Shown piece by piece: positions 1 to 9,628 of a stretch of DNA of 64,000 nt; position 1 is the stretch's first letter, and every line of letters begins with the position of its first letter. The notes below the pieces were generated by a model that saw only the letters and a list, made by a program, of their open reading frames with translations, searched no databases and was not told where the DNA came from. This DNA is from an uncultured Pseudohongiella sp. (GTDB lineage Bacteria > Pseudomonadota > Gammaproteobacteria > Pseudomonadales > Pseudohongiellaceae). The stretch spans positions 1 to 64,000 of the forward strand of contig CACJAW010000002.1 in the NCBI GenBank assembly GCA_902591495.1, read 5' to 3'. The translations under genes and the position numbers were made by a program.

Positions 1-3000
1 ACCGCATAAAGTTTTTGATTTATCGCGTCTAGTTCGGCCTGAGCTCTTAACGCTCCCTCAAGCTCAATAATGGGTTGCAGTAGCTCGCGAAAAAGTTCCG
101 GTTGATTCAGAAAATCCTCGATGTCTTGCTGCGTTAACATCTGTCGAATAGAGCGAGCGTTACCCCAAGGTAAATTGTTACCATCGGTTGTTACTCTTCC
201 GCCAAGACCAGGGCGTTGCTGATCGCCATCTCTAGGCCCACCTATTTGCTGACGTGCACCCGAACTACCCTGTATGGAAGACCCCTGCTGCTGACCACCT
301 TGCTGAGATTGCTGCTGTTGCAGCTGTCGTTGAAGATTCTGAGCAAGCTGTTGAGAATTCTCCAACTGATCACGCATTTCCCGAATTGATGGCACTTCTG
401 CCCCCGTTTGTTGTTCACCGAAAGCTAGGGCCTGCTGCTGCAAATTCTCTACCTGCTCTCTTAACTCTTCTGCATCTCTTGCGGCCTGAGCAATTTGCTC
501 TGACGGGGTGTTGTTATTTGCTGGATTTAAGGCGGACAGTGTTTGAGCAAATTCCTCAATCTGCCCCTCAAGTTCTTGCTCAATATCAACTGAAAGATTC
601 ACCATACCGTTTCGAAGAACGCGATTACTGGTCTGCATTTCTTCTTGAATTGGTCTTAAGTCTCTTGACGCCTGCTGAGCTTGAGACATCAACCTCTGAT
701 CTTCACTGCTGCCTCGGGCTATGATAGCGCGAAGCATATCCTCGATCTCTTTCAAGTCTCTCTGCTGTTGTTGCTGCATTTCAACTAGCGCTTGAAGTTC
801 ATCCGAATTTCTTACAGATTGTCTAGTCTGTCCTAAACCCTGCTGCCGAGTTGTACCACCAAGGGCATCTTGAAGTTCTCTTTGTTGCTGGAGAAGTTGT
901 TGTCCACGCTGCCCCAAATTCTGAGCCAACTGGTTCACGGAGCGATCGCTTTCCTGGCTCATCTCACGCTGACTCTCTCGTAAATTTTCAAGTGCCTTTT
1001 GGCTGCGAGCTGCTGCAATTGAGGCTGAGTCGCTTTCAGCCGCCTCTTGCATCTGTTGAGCAGCTCGCTCAAGAGACGACTGAGATTGTTGTCCCCCGCT
1101 TCCACTTGCACCGCTCGATGACTGTTGCGTTTGCGATTGCTGACCAGAGCTACGCTGGGATTGTGAGCCTTGTTGGGAAGACATCTGTCTCGCAAGCTGA
1201 GCAACCTCTTGGCTCAGCTGCTCCTGCTGTCGCATTAGCCTCTCTAACTCCCTGCGACGCTGCTCCTCACTCATTTGTTCTTCCCGACGTGCAAGATTCC
1301 TCTGTGCCCGTGTTAACCCTTCTTGACGACGAGATAGTTCCTCAAGTTTATTAGCCTCTTCTTGCTGCTGCTGAGAACCGCCCCCCGCACTATTGGGCGT
1401 CTCATAACGATTCTCTAATTGCCCCATTTCCATTTCAAATAGCTCACGCAGATCTTCTCTTTCCTGGCGTGCTCCACCACCACCGCCGCCGCCACCTTGT
1501 TGCATGCTTATGTTGGTTCGATTAATACTGGCTTCAGCTTTTAAAATATACTGCAAAGCCAACTGTTCAGGTTCCAGAGCGCTAGTAACTTGCTGAAGAT
1601 CAAGTTCACTCGCAGCAAGATTCATCTGATCTATTGCCAAGGACAAATTTTCTACAGCTGAGTCATAGGTATCATCTGAGAAATTAAGCCGTTCTGCTAG
1701 TCTGTCTATCGACATACGAGCTCTGCCAGTTGCCTCCTTTTGAGATTCTGCAATTATTTCAGCATCAGAATTAAACTCTCCCTGTGATACCTGACCCTGC
1801 CTATTCTTTAATTTCCAAGTAGCCGCTATAATATCTTTCTGAATTGTTACCAAAGCACTACTGTCACCACCACCCTGACCGCCAGCTCCACCCTGACCAC
1901 CGCCGCCTCCAGAGTTTTGTCTAAATTCTTGATCTGTAGGTATTACTTGCAGAAAATAAATGTCTGAAATAACTTCTTTAGGCCCTTCGATTCCATTATT
2001 GTCTGCCAATGTAAGGAAATAGCTGACAAAGTCACCTGGCTCAACTTCAAGATCCTCTAAATAGATCAACTCACTACCTGAAATACTCTTTAAGTTTGGC
2101 TCTCTTAAGAAATTTACCTGGTTCTCGCCAGCTCCTACTACACTATAATTTAGATCAAACTTTGAAAGGCCATAATCGTCAGATGCATCAATTTCTAACA
2201 CAACTTCCTCAAGGGGCATCACATCTTCATCTTTACCCGGGCGAATTAGAGCAAGTTCAGGCGGGTTGTCTTCGATAGCTCGAATGAAATAGTCCAAAGG
2301 GGTTGGGCTCTCTAGACCTGAGAGATCAGTTGCGCTGATTCTATAAATCCCATCTTGATTCACCGTAAACTGCGTACTACCAATATTGCCATCAATAACC
2401 AATTCTGTATCTGAGTAAGGCGTTTTCACATCCATCTCTTCCTCATCACGAATGGATTCTTCAAACTCAATACTCGCCGAGGCAATAGCCTTATTGAATA
2501 GAACATTTAGATCCACAACAGTGCCTTCTGGGACTAATATATCTCCGCTATTTTCCTCCAAGATATCCTCAATACCCGTATAATCAGGATAATCAAAAGC
2601 GATATCTATTTGCTCTATTTGTGGAAGGTCATAAAGATCGATTCGGTACTGTGTCGAAGACCGCTCTCCTCGCTCTTCAAAGGTTACGTAATAAGTCGTA
2701 TCTTCCTCTAAAGACGGGATGAAGTAGCTGTAACTAGCACTATCGCTCCCACTCCCATCTCGCCTCATGGAAAGATCTCGCCAGTTCACATTATCATTTT
2801 GTAGTCGAAGAACTATGGATTCCGGGGCAGCATTCGTAATACGTGCGACGATTGTCACGCTCTCTCCTCTTTGCATCTCCATATCGCCAGGCTCAACACT
2901 TATTTCGATTTCAGGAGGTGGGATCTCAACGATCAGTTGCTCATCAATCGCGAAAGGCCATACCAGCCGACTCGCAGAATCAATCAGCAAATCAGACCTT

Positions 3001-3518
3001 ACAAATATAGCGCTTACGACCAAAAATACTGCGGACGCAAATGCAAAGGACATCCAACTTGAATTTGCAGGAGTAACGGTTTCAACGACCCGCTGTTGCG
3101 CTCTCACATGATGCTGAGCGTCAATCCAGAGCTGTCGAATAAATTGCTGAGAGACACCCGCTTTACCTTTGATTAAATCCTCTTCCGTGAATTCTAAGGA
3201 GGTTAAAAGGCGTTGTTCCAGATCAGGGATGTGATCCTCGACATAATGAGCCAAGACCAGATCGTCGGTGTGTCTTTGCCTAAAAGTTCTCACGAAATAG
3301 ACAACAATGCAGAGAAAACAAACAATGCTGACTAAAAACAGAGAAATTGTTCCCGATTTATTCAGGTCAAGCCATAAAGATATAGCTGAGACTGCTAGTA
3401 CAAAGAGAGAAGAGGCAATCGCAAAATAGCTACCCTGCTTCAAAATAAACAAACTATTGCGCCTTCGACGCAGTTTCTTCAGTGTTAAACGAAGATTTTC
3501 AAATGTAGTTGAGGACAT
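1..3518 (-). CDS. DUF4175-family large membrane protein with Gln-rich tail (3' truncated by window)
   Basis: The reading frame is open from an ATG at 3518 to the window edge, about 1,172 codons with no stop, so the C-terminus is missing. The N-terminus has a basic stretch followed by two hydrophobic segments (about residues 25-70), and a third hydrophobic segment lies near residue 155. Beta-rich, Ig-like segments follow, in a periplasmic context. From about residue 670 the protein becomes an extremely Gln/Glu/Arg/Ser-rich coiled coil with a glycine run near position 1490. This order (membrane anchors, Ig-like region, Q-rich coil) is that of DUF4175/TIGR02302-type proteins, whose function is not established. 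A structural or envelope role is inference. Family assignment is confident; function is unknown. Confidence 0.8.
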   Translation of the reverse strand, partial: MSSTTFENLRLTLKKLRRRRNSLFILKQGSYFAIASSLFVLAVSAISLWLDLNKSGTISLFLVSIVCFLCIVVYFVRTFRQRHTDDLVLAHYVEDHIPDLEQRLLTSLEFTEEDLIKGKAGVSQQFIRQLWIDAQHHVRAQQRVVETVTPANSSWMSFAFASAVFLVVSAIFVRSDLLIDSASRLVWPFAIDEQLIVEIPPPEIEISVEPGDMEMQRGESVTIVARITNAAPESIVLRLQNDNVNWRDLSMRRDGSGSDSASYSYFIPSLEEDTTYYVTFEERGERSSTQYRIDLYDLPQIEQIDIAFDYPDYTGIEDILEENSGDILVPEGTVVDLNVLFNKAIASASIEFEESIRDEEEMDVKTPYSDTELVIDGNIGSTQFTVNQDGIYRISATDLSGLESPTPLDYFIRAIEDNPPELALIRPGKDEDVMPLEEVVLEIDASDDYGLSKFDLNYSVVGAGENQVNFLREPNLKSISGSELIYLEDLEVEPGDFVSYFLTLADNNGIEGPKEVISDIYFLQVIPTDQEFRQNSGGGGGQGGAGGQGGGDSSALVTIQKDIIAATWKLKNRQGQVSQGEFNSDAEIIAESQKEATGRARMSIDRLAERLNFSDDTYDSAVENLSLAIDQMNLAASELDLQQVTSALEPEQLALQYILKAEASINRTNISMQQGGGGGGGGARQEREDLRELFEMEMGQLENRYETPNSAGGGSQQQQEEANKLEELSRRQEGLTRAQRNLARREEQMSEEQRRRELERLMRQQEQLSQEVAQLARQMSSQQGSQSQRSSGQQSQTQQSSSGASGSGGQQSQSSLERAAQQMQEAAESDSASIAAARSQKALENLRESQREMSQESDRSVNQLAQNLGQRGQQLLQQQRELQDALGGTTRQQGLGQTRQSVRNSDELQALVEMQQQQQRDLKEIEDMLRAIIARGSSEDQRLMSQAQQASRDLRPIQEEMQTSNRVLRNGMVNLSVDIEQELEGQIEEFAQTLSALNPANNNTPSEQIAQAARDAEELREQVENLQQQALAFGEQQTGAEVPSIREMRDQLENSQQLAQNLQRQLQQQQSQQGGQQQGSSIQGSSGARQQIGGPRDGDQQRPGLGGRVTTDGNNLPWGNARSIRQMLTQQDIEDFLNQPELFRELLQPIIELEGALRAQAELDAINQKLYA

Positions 3519-3815
3519 AAAGACTATTTATGATCAGTAATTGAACCCTTAGTTTCTATTCATCTGCAGAATTCGTAGCCGAAATATCGGGCACTTTTCG
3601 TAAAGATGCGACAACAAATTGAGCAAATTTTTCGTTCAAAGACCACTCTTTGCTCCTACTTAACTATCCCACTAACTTAACCCCAAAAGCAAGGACTTAC
3701 GGAAGCTAATCCGAGTTTAATTCAGCAGTACCTAATTTGATTACTGATAATCCAGACCTTTACCTAAACCCACTCACAATTTCAGGTTATTGGTCTGTCA
3801 AATCTATTTATAATC
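3519..3815. other. Intergenic, between two minus-strand genes
   Basis: About 300 bp lie between the DUF4175 start and the Nudix stop. I see no convincing gene, strong terminator or repeat. A 70-codon plus-strand frame beginning at 3737 runs into the Nudix gene and lacks codon or motif support. The promoter for the DUF4175 gene presumably lies here but was not resolved. Confidence 0.4.
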
Positions 3816-4403
3816 TCAACTCGAGTAACCCATCTCCGCTGGTCTATAAAATTCCGAACCTTCTGGAAATACTCGTATTTTCGAACCAGTCACACCGGTT
3901 ATTAAGCTATCAAGGCTCCGATAATCAGATATATCTGACAATGTTGTGATGGTAGGTCTTGGGAGAATCCACTTTTCGGCGCTGGCATCCTCAATTGCCT
4001 CTTGAGGCGAAACCCATCGATAATCCAGGATCTCATCATTATCTACCTCCACACTGCCCGGGTTCTTAATGGGGCAAATGAAGAACCAAGTCGAGAATCT
4101 ACGAGGCATTTTGGGCGGAGTTGTCCAGTGAGCAGTATGAATAAGTTGATCCTCATTAATCTCTAATCCTGCTTCTTCAAACGTTTCTCGCACAGCAGCT
4201 CTTTTTGCTGCCAGATATTCCAATCTTCCTTCGCTTTCATCGAAATCTGCTTCATCAATACGACCGCCCGGAAAAACCCAATGTCCACCATGAAAAACAA
4301 GCCGCGAGTTACGCTGTAGTAGCAACACCTGCAATCCTGAATCTTGCTCAGTTTCACGAACCAAAACTACTGTCGCCGCAGGAACTGGAGTGACTTCGCT
4401 CAT
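3816..4403 (-). CDS. Nudix hydrolase (NUDT7/NUDT19-like)
   Basis: The product is about 195 aa with a Nudix fold, predicted to hydrolyse a nucleoside diphosphate linked to another moiety, possibly a CoA derivative or nucleotide sugar. The Nudix box is visible as FPGGR followed, after an insertion of about 14 residues, by a helix with RETFEEAGL. Such insertions are typical of the NUDT7/NUDT19-type branch. I prefer the ATG at 4403, which starts MSEVTPVPAATVVLVR directly before the first core strand and has a GCGAGA element upstream. The upstream ATG at 4466 adds 21 residues without family support or a ribosome binding site. It stands alone, divergent from the SDR gene. Substrate is not predictable. 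Confidence 0.85.
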   Translation of the reverse strand: MSEVTPVPAATVVLVRETEQDSGLQVLLLQRNSRLVFHGGHWVFPGGRIDEADFDESEGRLEYLAAKRAAVRETFEEAGLEINEDQLIHTAHWTTPPKMPRRFSTWFFICPIKNPGSVEVDNDEILDYRWVSPQEAIEDASAEKWILPRPTITTLSDISDYRSLDSLITGVTGSKIRVFPEGSEFYRPAEMGYSS

Positions 4404-4581
4404 AAAAATTCTCGCTGTCTCATAACAATTTTTAACGATGATAACCAAATTTTCGATTAAGACCATAGGCGGTTTGAATAAAGAGCTTGAGTATTAATTG
4501 CTAATCCCCACCTCATCGTCATAAAATTTTAGTCAACTGAGAGACAAGGCGATGCGTTTAAACTATTAGAAAGGTGCTTTT

Positions 4582-5445
4582 ATGACGATAAATTTTAAAG
4601 ATCAGGTGGCCATCGTTACTGGCGCGGGTGGAGGACTAGGCAGACAACACGCGCTTGAGCTTGGAAGACGCGGGGCGAGGGTCGTCGTAAATGATTTAGG
4701 TGGCGATGTGGATGGTTCCGGGGGCTCTGTGTCAGCGGCAGAACTTGTCTCTCAAGAGATTATCGATAACGGCGGTCAAGCCATTGCCAACGGTGCCTCT
4801 GTTACTGATATCGATTCTGTTCAAAATATGATTGATCAAACCATGGCCACTTGGGGACGCATTGATATGCTTGTAAATAATGCAGGCATACTTCGCGATA
4901 AAACCTTTTCAAAGCTTGAAGTATCCAACTGGCATGCAGTTCTGGATGTGCACCTTAATGGAAGCATGAATTGCTCAAAACTTGTATGGCCGATAATGAC
5001 TCAGCAAAATTATGGTCGAATTGTCATGACAACATCGACCTCGGGATTGTTTGGTAATTTTGGACAGAGTAATTATGGTGCCGCAAAGCTTGGCCTCGTT
5101 GGTTTTATGAATACTCTCAGGCTCGAAGGCGCAAAGTACAACATCCATACAAATTCAATTGCTCCGATCGCGGCCACTAGAATGACTCTAGGTTTGCCAG
5201 GATTCGAAGACAGTGCAGAGCGGTTGGCTCCAGAGTTAGTGACGCCGGCGGTTGTTTTTCTCTGCAGTGAACAAGCCCCAAACGGGAGAATAATTCAAGC
5301 CGCTGGCGGGCGCTATTACTCTGCAGACGTCAGGGAGAATTCGGGGGTTGAGCTTGGAGCAAATGCAAGAGCAGAGGATATTGAAGCCAACATCAACGAA
5401 ATATTAGATATGTCTTCTAATGTCGGCTTTCTCGATAGAGAGTGA
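4582..5445 (+). CDS. SDR-family dehydrogenase (MFE-2 / 3-hydroxyacyl-CoA dehydrogenase-like)
   Basis: This is a 287-aa classical short-chain dehydrogenase/reductase. It shows the cofactor motif TGAGGGLG (13-20), VVNDLGG at the end of beta-2 (35-41), NNAG (99-102), a catalytic Ser near 152-154, and Tyr165/Lys169 in the YxxxK motif. The VVNDLGGD segment and overall sequence resemble the dehydrogenase domain of peroxisomal multifunctional enzyme type 2, suggesting NAD-dependent oxidation of a 3-hydroxyacyl-CoA. That substrate is inference. An AGAAAGG-type ribosome binding site precedes the ATG. It is monocistronic and convergent with the GST gene, 22 bp away. Confidence 0.85.
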   Translation: MTINFKDQVAIVTGAGGGLGRQHALELGRRGARVVVNDLGGDVDGSGGSVSAAELVSQEIIDNGGQAIANGASVTDIDSVQNMIDQTMATWGRIDMLVNNAGILRDKTFSKLEVSNWHAVLDVHLNGSMNCSKLVWPIMTQQNYGRIVMTTSTSGLFGNFGQSNYGAAKLGLVGFMNTLRLEGAKYNIHTNSIAPIAATRMTLGLPGFEDSAERLAPELVTPAVVFLCSEQAPNGRIIQAAGGRYYSADVRENSGVELGANARAEDIEANINEILDMSSNVGFLDRE

Positions 5446-5467
5446 CTTAGCTGAATTTAAACCCGAG

Positions 5468-6097
5468 TCAAGTATTTGACGCCTGATCCGCTTTTACCTG
5501 ACTCACCGAATCACGTTCGTTCATTAAGTCAAACAGAGGCTTGATTCCTGAAATTTCATTCATGGCGTCCCATTTCCAAACTTTTTTACAGACCCCAAAG
5601 ACGGGGGATAATCCGAAGAATGCATAAAAATCGACATAGGTAAGTTCCGCCCCGGCAAAATATGGCTCAAATTTAGCTATTCGATCTAAGGCAGAGAAAC
5701 CCTTCTCTAAGAGTTTTTTGACCGTAGCCTTTTCCGCATCGCTTGCTGGTCGACCGAAAAATACATCACCATATAATCGACGCGCGGGCAGCTCGATGTA
5801 TAGCTCCAAGTAACGCAACAATTCCCTGCATTTCGCTTTGTTGAATGCATCAGTGGGATATAGTGATTCACCTACACAAAGATCCTCAATATATTCAAGC
5901 ATCACCGAAGTCTCAGTAAGAAAACCAGCTGTCGTCTCCATACAAGGAACTTTACCCATTGGACTCTTTGATAAATATTCCGACTCTTGATTCGGCTTTA
6001 CATTGACTTCCTCAAACGGGATCTCCTTTTCCAACATAATTGCTTTGACTACGTTATAGTAATTGCTCAAAGGCATTCCATGTAATTTAATCATCAA
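5468..6097 (-). CDS. Glutathione S-transferase family protein
   Basis: The 209-aa protein has an N-terminal thioredoxin-like GST domain (about 1-78). It contains the cis-Pro region GKVPCME and the glutathione gamma-Glu-binding TETSVMLEYIEDL. An all-helical C-terminal domain follows, with AELTYVDFYAFF near 150-160. It is expected to be cytoplasmic and to conjugate or reduce electrophilic substrates with glutathione; the substrate is unknown. The start has two consecutive Met codons (6097 and 6094). It is monocistronic, with the lytic transglycosylase ending about 150 bp upstream on the same strand. Confidence 0.88.
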   Translation of the reverse strand: MMIKLHGMPLSNYYNVVKAIMLEKEIPFEEVNVKPNQESEYLSKSPMGKVPCMETTAGFLTETSVMLEYIEDLCVGESLYPTDAFNKAKCRELLRYLELYIELPARRLYGDVFFGRPASDAEKATVKKLLEKGFSALDRIAKFEPYFAGAELTYVDFYAFFGLSPVFGVCKKVWKWDAMNEISGIKPLFDLMNERDSVSQVKADQASNT

Positions 6098-6248
6098 CTT
6101 CCACCTCTTAATGACTTGAAATCAATCATAATGCAATATTATGAGATTAATTCTTTGCTCCTTAATCAAGCTAGGGTTTGTTACTTATATGCAGATCTTT
6201 AAATTTATCTAAGCACGAGAATATTACGATCGAATTCACATAACTATG

Positions 6249-8525
6249 TTAATTAACTCGTTCTAACAAAGGAAAAACAATTTCTTGATCTATTTGAATT
6301 CGATTAAAGTCTAACCCAGGATTATATTGTCTTAGTAACCATATTGGCGTGCTGTAACGACTTTGAGCAATACCTCCAATATTATCTCCCGATCGAACTT
6401 TATAAGTTTCTGCACCCTGAATTCGATAAGTCGCGAAAAACTCTCGCTGAAGGCTTACGTGATAATCTTGCCGCCTCAACTCAAATTCAGCAATATTTAC
6501 TTTTGAAAATTCAAGTGAAATCCTCTCACCGATGATTACAGGGTCGCGATAGGCCATATTATTAAGGCGTCGAATGTCCCATGCTCTGATCTCAAGCCAA
6601 TCTGCATAATGCCCGAGAGTTTCAGAGGCTTGGATTTCTATACTATTATTAGCTACAGAATAATCTGACGGGTCAGCGGACAGCGATTCTGATAACTCTT
6701 CGCTACTTTCAACTCTTTCCTCGGCCGGATCTAAAGCAACCTCTTGTTCAAAAACAATGGTCTGGTCGTCAGAAAGACTATTCTGTGCCGTATTCAAAGC
6801 TAATCGGTTAGCACTCGTATCCAATTCTATCTCTTCAACCAATGACATATTGTCTTCCACTGCCTCCTTGAGGTCTTGCAAATCAGCTGAGGCGGTTGGC
6901 GCTTGAATGAAATCAGAGCTCAAAGTCGCAACTACCTGACTTTCATCAACCTGCGGCACTTCCTCCATTGAAGCGTCCGAACCGGGTATTTCAGGTTCAG
7001 TGGTAGAGTACCCCGGAAAACTAATTCGTTGGCCTGGATAAATTAAATTTGGATTTTGAATGCCGTTCGCTGCCAGAAGAGCAGTTTCGTCAAGATTGTA
7101 CCGATCAGCTATGCGAGAAACTGTATCTCCGCGGCTAACTGTATACAATCCATTTTCTGGAGGCACTCCTGCAGCGGCAGCAATTAGTTGATTAGGGTCA
7201 GCGTCTTCTTGGGGAAGTAAAATTCGTTGCCCAATAGAGATTCTGTGCCTGCTAGCTAGCTGGTTTAAGGCAACTAGCCTGTTAACCGAAGTATCAAACC
7301 GGCTCGCGATAAGAGACAGCGTATCGCCTCGTTCAACAACGTAGGCTATGTCCGGAGTCTGCACCGCAAACTTGTAATCTGCAGGGATTAGAGCAAGCAA
7401 ATCGCCTGCATCGATTTGATCTCGTCTAACTTTGACAGGAAAGCCTAAAGGGATACGCTTGTTGCCCTCCCAAACGATGGGTCTCAGTGCTGGATTGTCT
7501 CTCTTTAGTGTATCGAAGCTCAGTCCTACCGAATTCGCAAATACTTCAGCGTCTATATACGCATCTGTCTCGACCTCAAGAAAATTCGGTGCCGAATCAA
7601 ACCTCACATCACCAAAATACTGGCGAGCATTATTCTCGACATGAACAACAGCAAGGAACTGGGCATAGAAATTTCTTGATGCAAACCCAAATCTCCTACC
7701 CCTATAATTTGCAACTATCTTTTCGATATCCGTAGTGCCTGTTTCCCGAACGGCTCGCGAAATTCCACCAGCACCATGATTGTATGCAGTTAAAGCCAGA
7801 GGCCATGTCCCCAAAACAGAGTAGTTATACTCCAACAGACTCATTGCCGCTGCCGTGGAGGTATACGGATCCATCCTTTCGTCAATAATGTAGTCAATTC
7901 GCATGAACCGCTTGCCAGTGCCCGAAGTGAACTGCCACATGCCTGCAGCTGAGGCACTAGAGAGAGCGCTTGGATTAAATGAAGATTCAACGTGAGGAAG
8001 AACTCCCAGTTCGGAAGGAAGATTCTTTTCCCGAATGACTGTCTGAATATGGTCTCTGAAAGCACCTGATCTTCGCAACCCACCGAGAAAACGATCTGAC
8101 TGCCCAAGTTGCCAGCGAATGTTGTTTGCGGCCTCCAACAAAGTACTGTTTGATACATCAGCGGGCCACAATTCCAGTATTTCCCTTTGGCTCTGAGATA
8201 AGTCATCCCTAGAACCTGTCGCTAGATATCTTAGGTCCTCTCGGATTCTATTGCGAGAAGCCTCAATATTTCTGCGATTTAGCCTGAGACGTTCGTAGAT
8301 AATCGATAAATTCTCAGAGTCATGTAAGTAGCCACTTTGAGTATCAACTTCGGTATAAACTTTAATCCAAAAATCGACAGCCGGTTTAAGTCCGGCGGGT
8401 TGCGGGAAGGCTTCTGGAGATTGAGCTTGCATCTGTGTTGCAAGAAGCGACAACAGAAAATATATTAATGTCATCGTCTTAACAACATTTAATAGTTTTA
8501 CGAAAAGACGATAACTTTTTTTCAC
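6249..8525 (-). CDS. mltD: Membrane-bound lytic murein transglycosylase D-like, multiple LysM
   Basis: The protein is about 758 aa and acts in the periplasm to cleave peptidoglycan glycan strands with 1,6-anhydro ends. The SLT/GEWL-type catalytic domain is visible around the catalytic Glu in PHVESSFNP, followed by SASAAGMWQF. C-terminally there are two clear LysM modules (each with a GDT core), one degenerate LysM-like segment and a final LysM with SGDNIGGIA. An acidic Ser/Glu-rich linker separates modules 2 and 3. Four modules is more than the two of E. coli MltD. The start is uncertain: the longest frame opens with TTG at 8570. GTG at 8525 gives MKKSYRLF plus a hydrophobic signal ending AQMQAQ-like, and ATG at 8474 leaves a short signal. 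It lies 117 bp after secF. Confidence 0.88.
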   Translation of the reverse strand: MKKSYRLFVKLLNVVKTMTLIYFLLSLLATQMQAQSPEAFPQPAGLKPAVDFWIKVYTEVDTQSGYLHDSENLSIIYERLRLNRRNIEASRNRIREDLRYLATGSRDDLSQSQREILELWPADVSNSTLLEAANNIRWQLGQSDRFLGGLRRSGAFRDHIQTVIREKNLPSELGVLPHVESSFNPSALSSASAAGMWQFTSGTGKRFMRIDYIIDERMDPYTSTAAAMSLLEYNYSVLGTWPLALTAYNHGAGGISRAVRETGTTDIEKIVANYRGRRFGFASRNFYAQFLAVVHVENNARQYFGDVRFDSAPNFLEVETDAYIDAEVFANSVGLSFDTLKRDNPALRPIVWEGNKRIPLGFPVKVRRDQIDAGDLLALIPADYKFAVQTPDIAYVVERGDTLSLIASRFDTSVNRLVALNQLASRHRISIGQRILLPQEDADPNQLIAAAAGVPPENGLYTVSRGDTVSRIADRYNLDETALLAANGIQNPNLIYPGQRISFPGYSTTEPEIPGSDASMEEVPQVDESQVVATLSSDFIQAPTASADLQDLKEAVEDNMSLVEEIELDTSANRLALNTAQNSLSDDQTIVFEQEVALDPAEERVESSEELSESLSADPSDYSVANNSIEIQASETLGHYADWLEIRAWDIRRLNNMAYRDPVIIGERISLEFSKVNIAEFELRRQDYHVSLQREFFATYRIQGAETYKVRSGDNIGGIAQSRYSTPIWLLRQYNPGLDFNRIQIDQEIVFPLLERVN

Positions 8526-8641
8526 GCCGTTTTTCAAATCACCGCATCCATGATTGAAGTCAAATACCAAAAAAAACTTAAGAGTCTATTCACTGTATCG
8601 CTCTTCCAACAGGCAACTTTACTCAAACCAAACAAGACCGA

Positions 8642-9589
8642 CTATGGCATGCCGTCGAGCTCTGTATCCTCTCTTACAGGTATCATTAGGTCCTCTCGCG
8701 TTACGTTCATATACAATATGACATTTGAAGCTATATATATGGAAGAATATGTTCCTATGACCACTCCTATAATCAAAGCTACTGCGAACCCTTGAGTTGT
8801 TTCACCTCCGATAAATAGCACAGAAAAAAGTACGAGTAGTGTCGTGAATGATGTTATTAATGTTCTGCTTAAGGTTTGATTGAGTGAAGTATTTACCATC
8901 TCAAGTGGAGTTCCTTTCCTCATGCGACGAAAATTTTCACGAATCCTATCTGAGACAACAATCGTGTCATTTAAAGAATAACCTATTATTGCTAACATCG
9001 CTGCAAGAGTATTTAGGTTAAACTCTATTCCAAATAATGAAAAGATACCTAATGTAATTATTACGTCATGAGCAAGTGCCACTACCGCCCCAACTGAAAA
9101 TTTAAACTGAAAGCGCACTGCGATGTACACCATTATAATTGCAAGGGCAACAAGCATGCCCAATCCACCTTGCTCAGCAAGCTCTTCTCCAACTTTAGCA
9201 CTGACGTAATCTGAACCAAGCAAGGTAACATTATCACCGCCATCGGATAGTAGAGAGGCAATAGATTCGCCGACAACCGCAGCTTCGCCGGCTTGATCTT
9301 CGACTTGAGTAGACTCATCGACGGGTAAAACCACACGAATTTCTCTGTCAGAACCGAAGCTTACTACGACCGCTTCCTCATAACCGCTATCGGTAAGTAT
9401 TCGGTTAACCTCTGTTAGGTCAACTGTGTCCGAATATTCAAGCCTCACCGAGGTGCCGCTGGTAAAATCCAAACCAAATTGTAACGAGTTCACAAGGAGG
9501 GAGATTAACGATACCAAAACCAAGATACCCGAAACTGCCGCTGCAATTTTTCGAATACCCATGAAGTCTATTTCTTTTTCCTCAGACAC
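8642..9589 (-). CDS. secF: Protein translocase subunit SecF
   Basis: SecF is 315 aa and forms the inner-membrane SecDF complex, which uses the proton gradient to help pull preproteins through SecYEG. The sequence shows the first transmembrane helix followed by the FGLDFTSGTSVRLEY signature (about 38-52). A periplasmic domain and five C-terminal helices follow, with the conserved IGYSLNDTIVVSDRIREN motif. Length matches the family (about 323 aa in E. coli). It is last in the yajC-secD-secF cluster, 39 bp after secD, in the canonical order. Confidence 0.97.
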   Translation of the reverse strand: MSEEKEIDFMGIRKIAAAVSGILVLVSLISLLVNSLQFGLDFTSGTSVRLEYSDTVDLTEVNRILTDSGYEEAVVVSFGSDREIRVVLPVDESTQVEDQAGEAAVVGESIASLLSDGGDNVTLLGSDYVSAKVGEELAEQGGLGMLVALAIIMVYIAVRFQFKFSVGAVVALAHDVIITLGIFSLFGIEFNLNTLAAMLAIIGYSLNDTIVVSDRIRENFRRMRKGTPLEMVNTSLNQTLSRTLITSFTTLLVLFSVLFIGGETTQGFAVALIIGVVIGTYSSIYIASNVILYMNVTREDLMIPVREDTELDGMP

Positions 9590-9628
9590 TAGTTTATTCT
9601 CATCTTTAATATTGTAACTATCGTCACT

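Noticed and set aside
959..1204. Minus-strand 81-codon frame inside the Q-rich region
   Set aside because: It lies in another frame of the DUF4175 coding sequence, and its composition reflects the repetitive CAG/CTG-rich DNA rather than a gene.
1480..1500. GCC/ACC run as a simple-sequence repeat of interest
   Set aside because: It encodes a short polyglycine run inside the DUF4175 protein's linker and is explained by the coding sequence.
254..3111. Several plus-strand frames over the first 3 kb
   Set aside because: They are complementary shadows of the long, continuously open minus-strand frame; no ribosome binding site or domain supports any of them.
3737..3949. Plus-strand 70-codon frame between the DUF4175 and Nudix genes
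   Set aside because: Two thirds overlap the Nudix gene antisense; Asn/Ser/Tyr-rich composition and no ribosome binding site.
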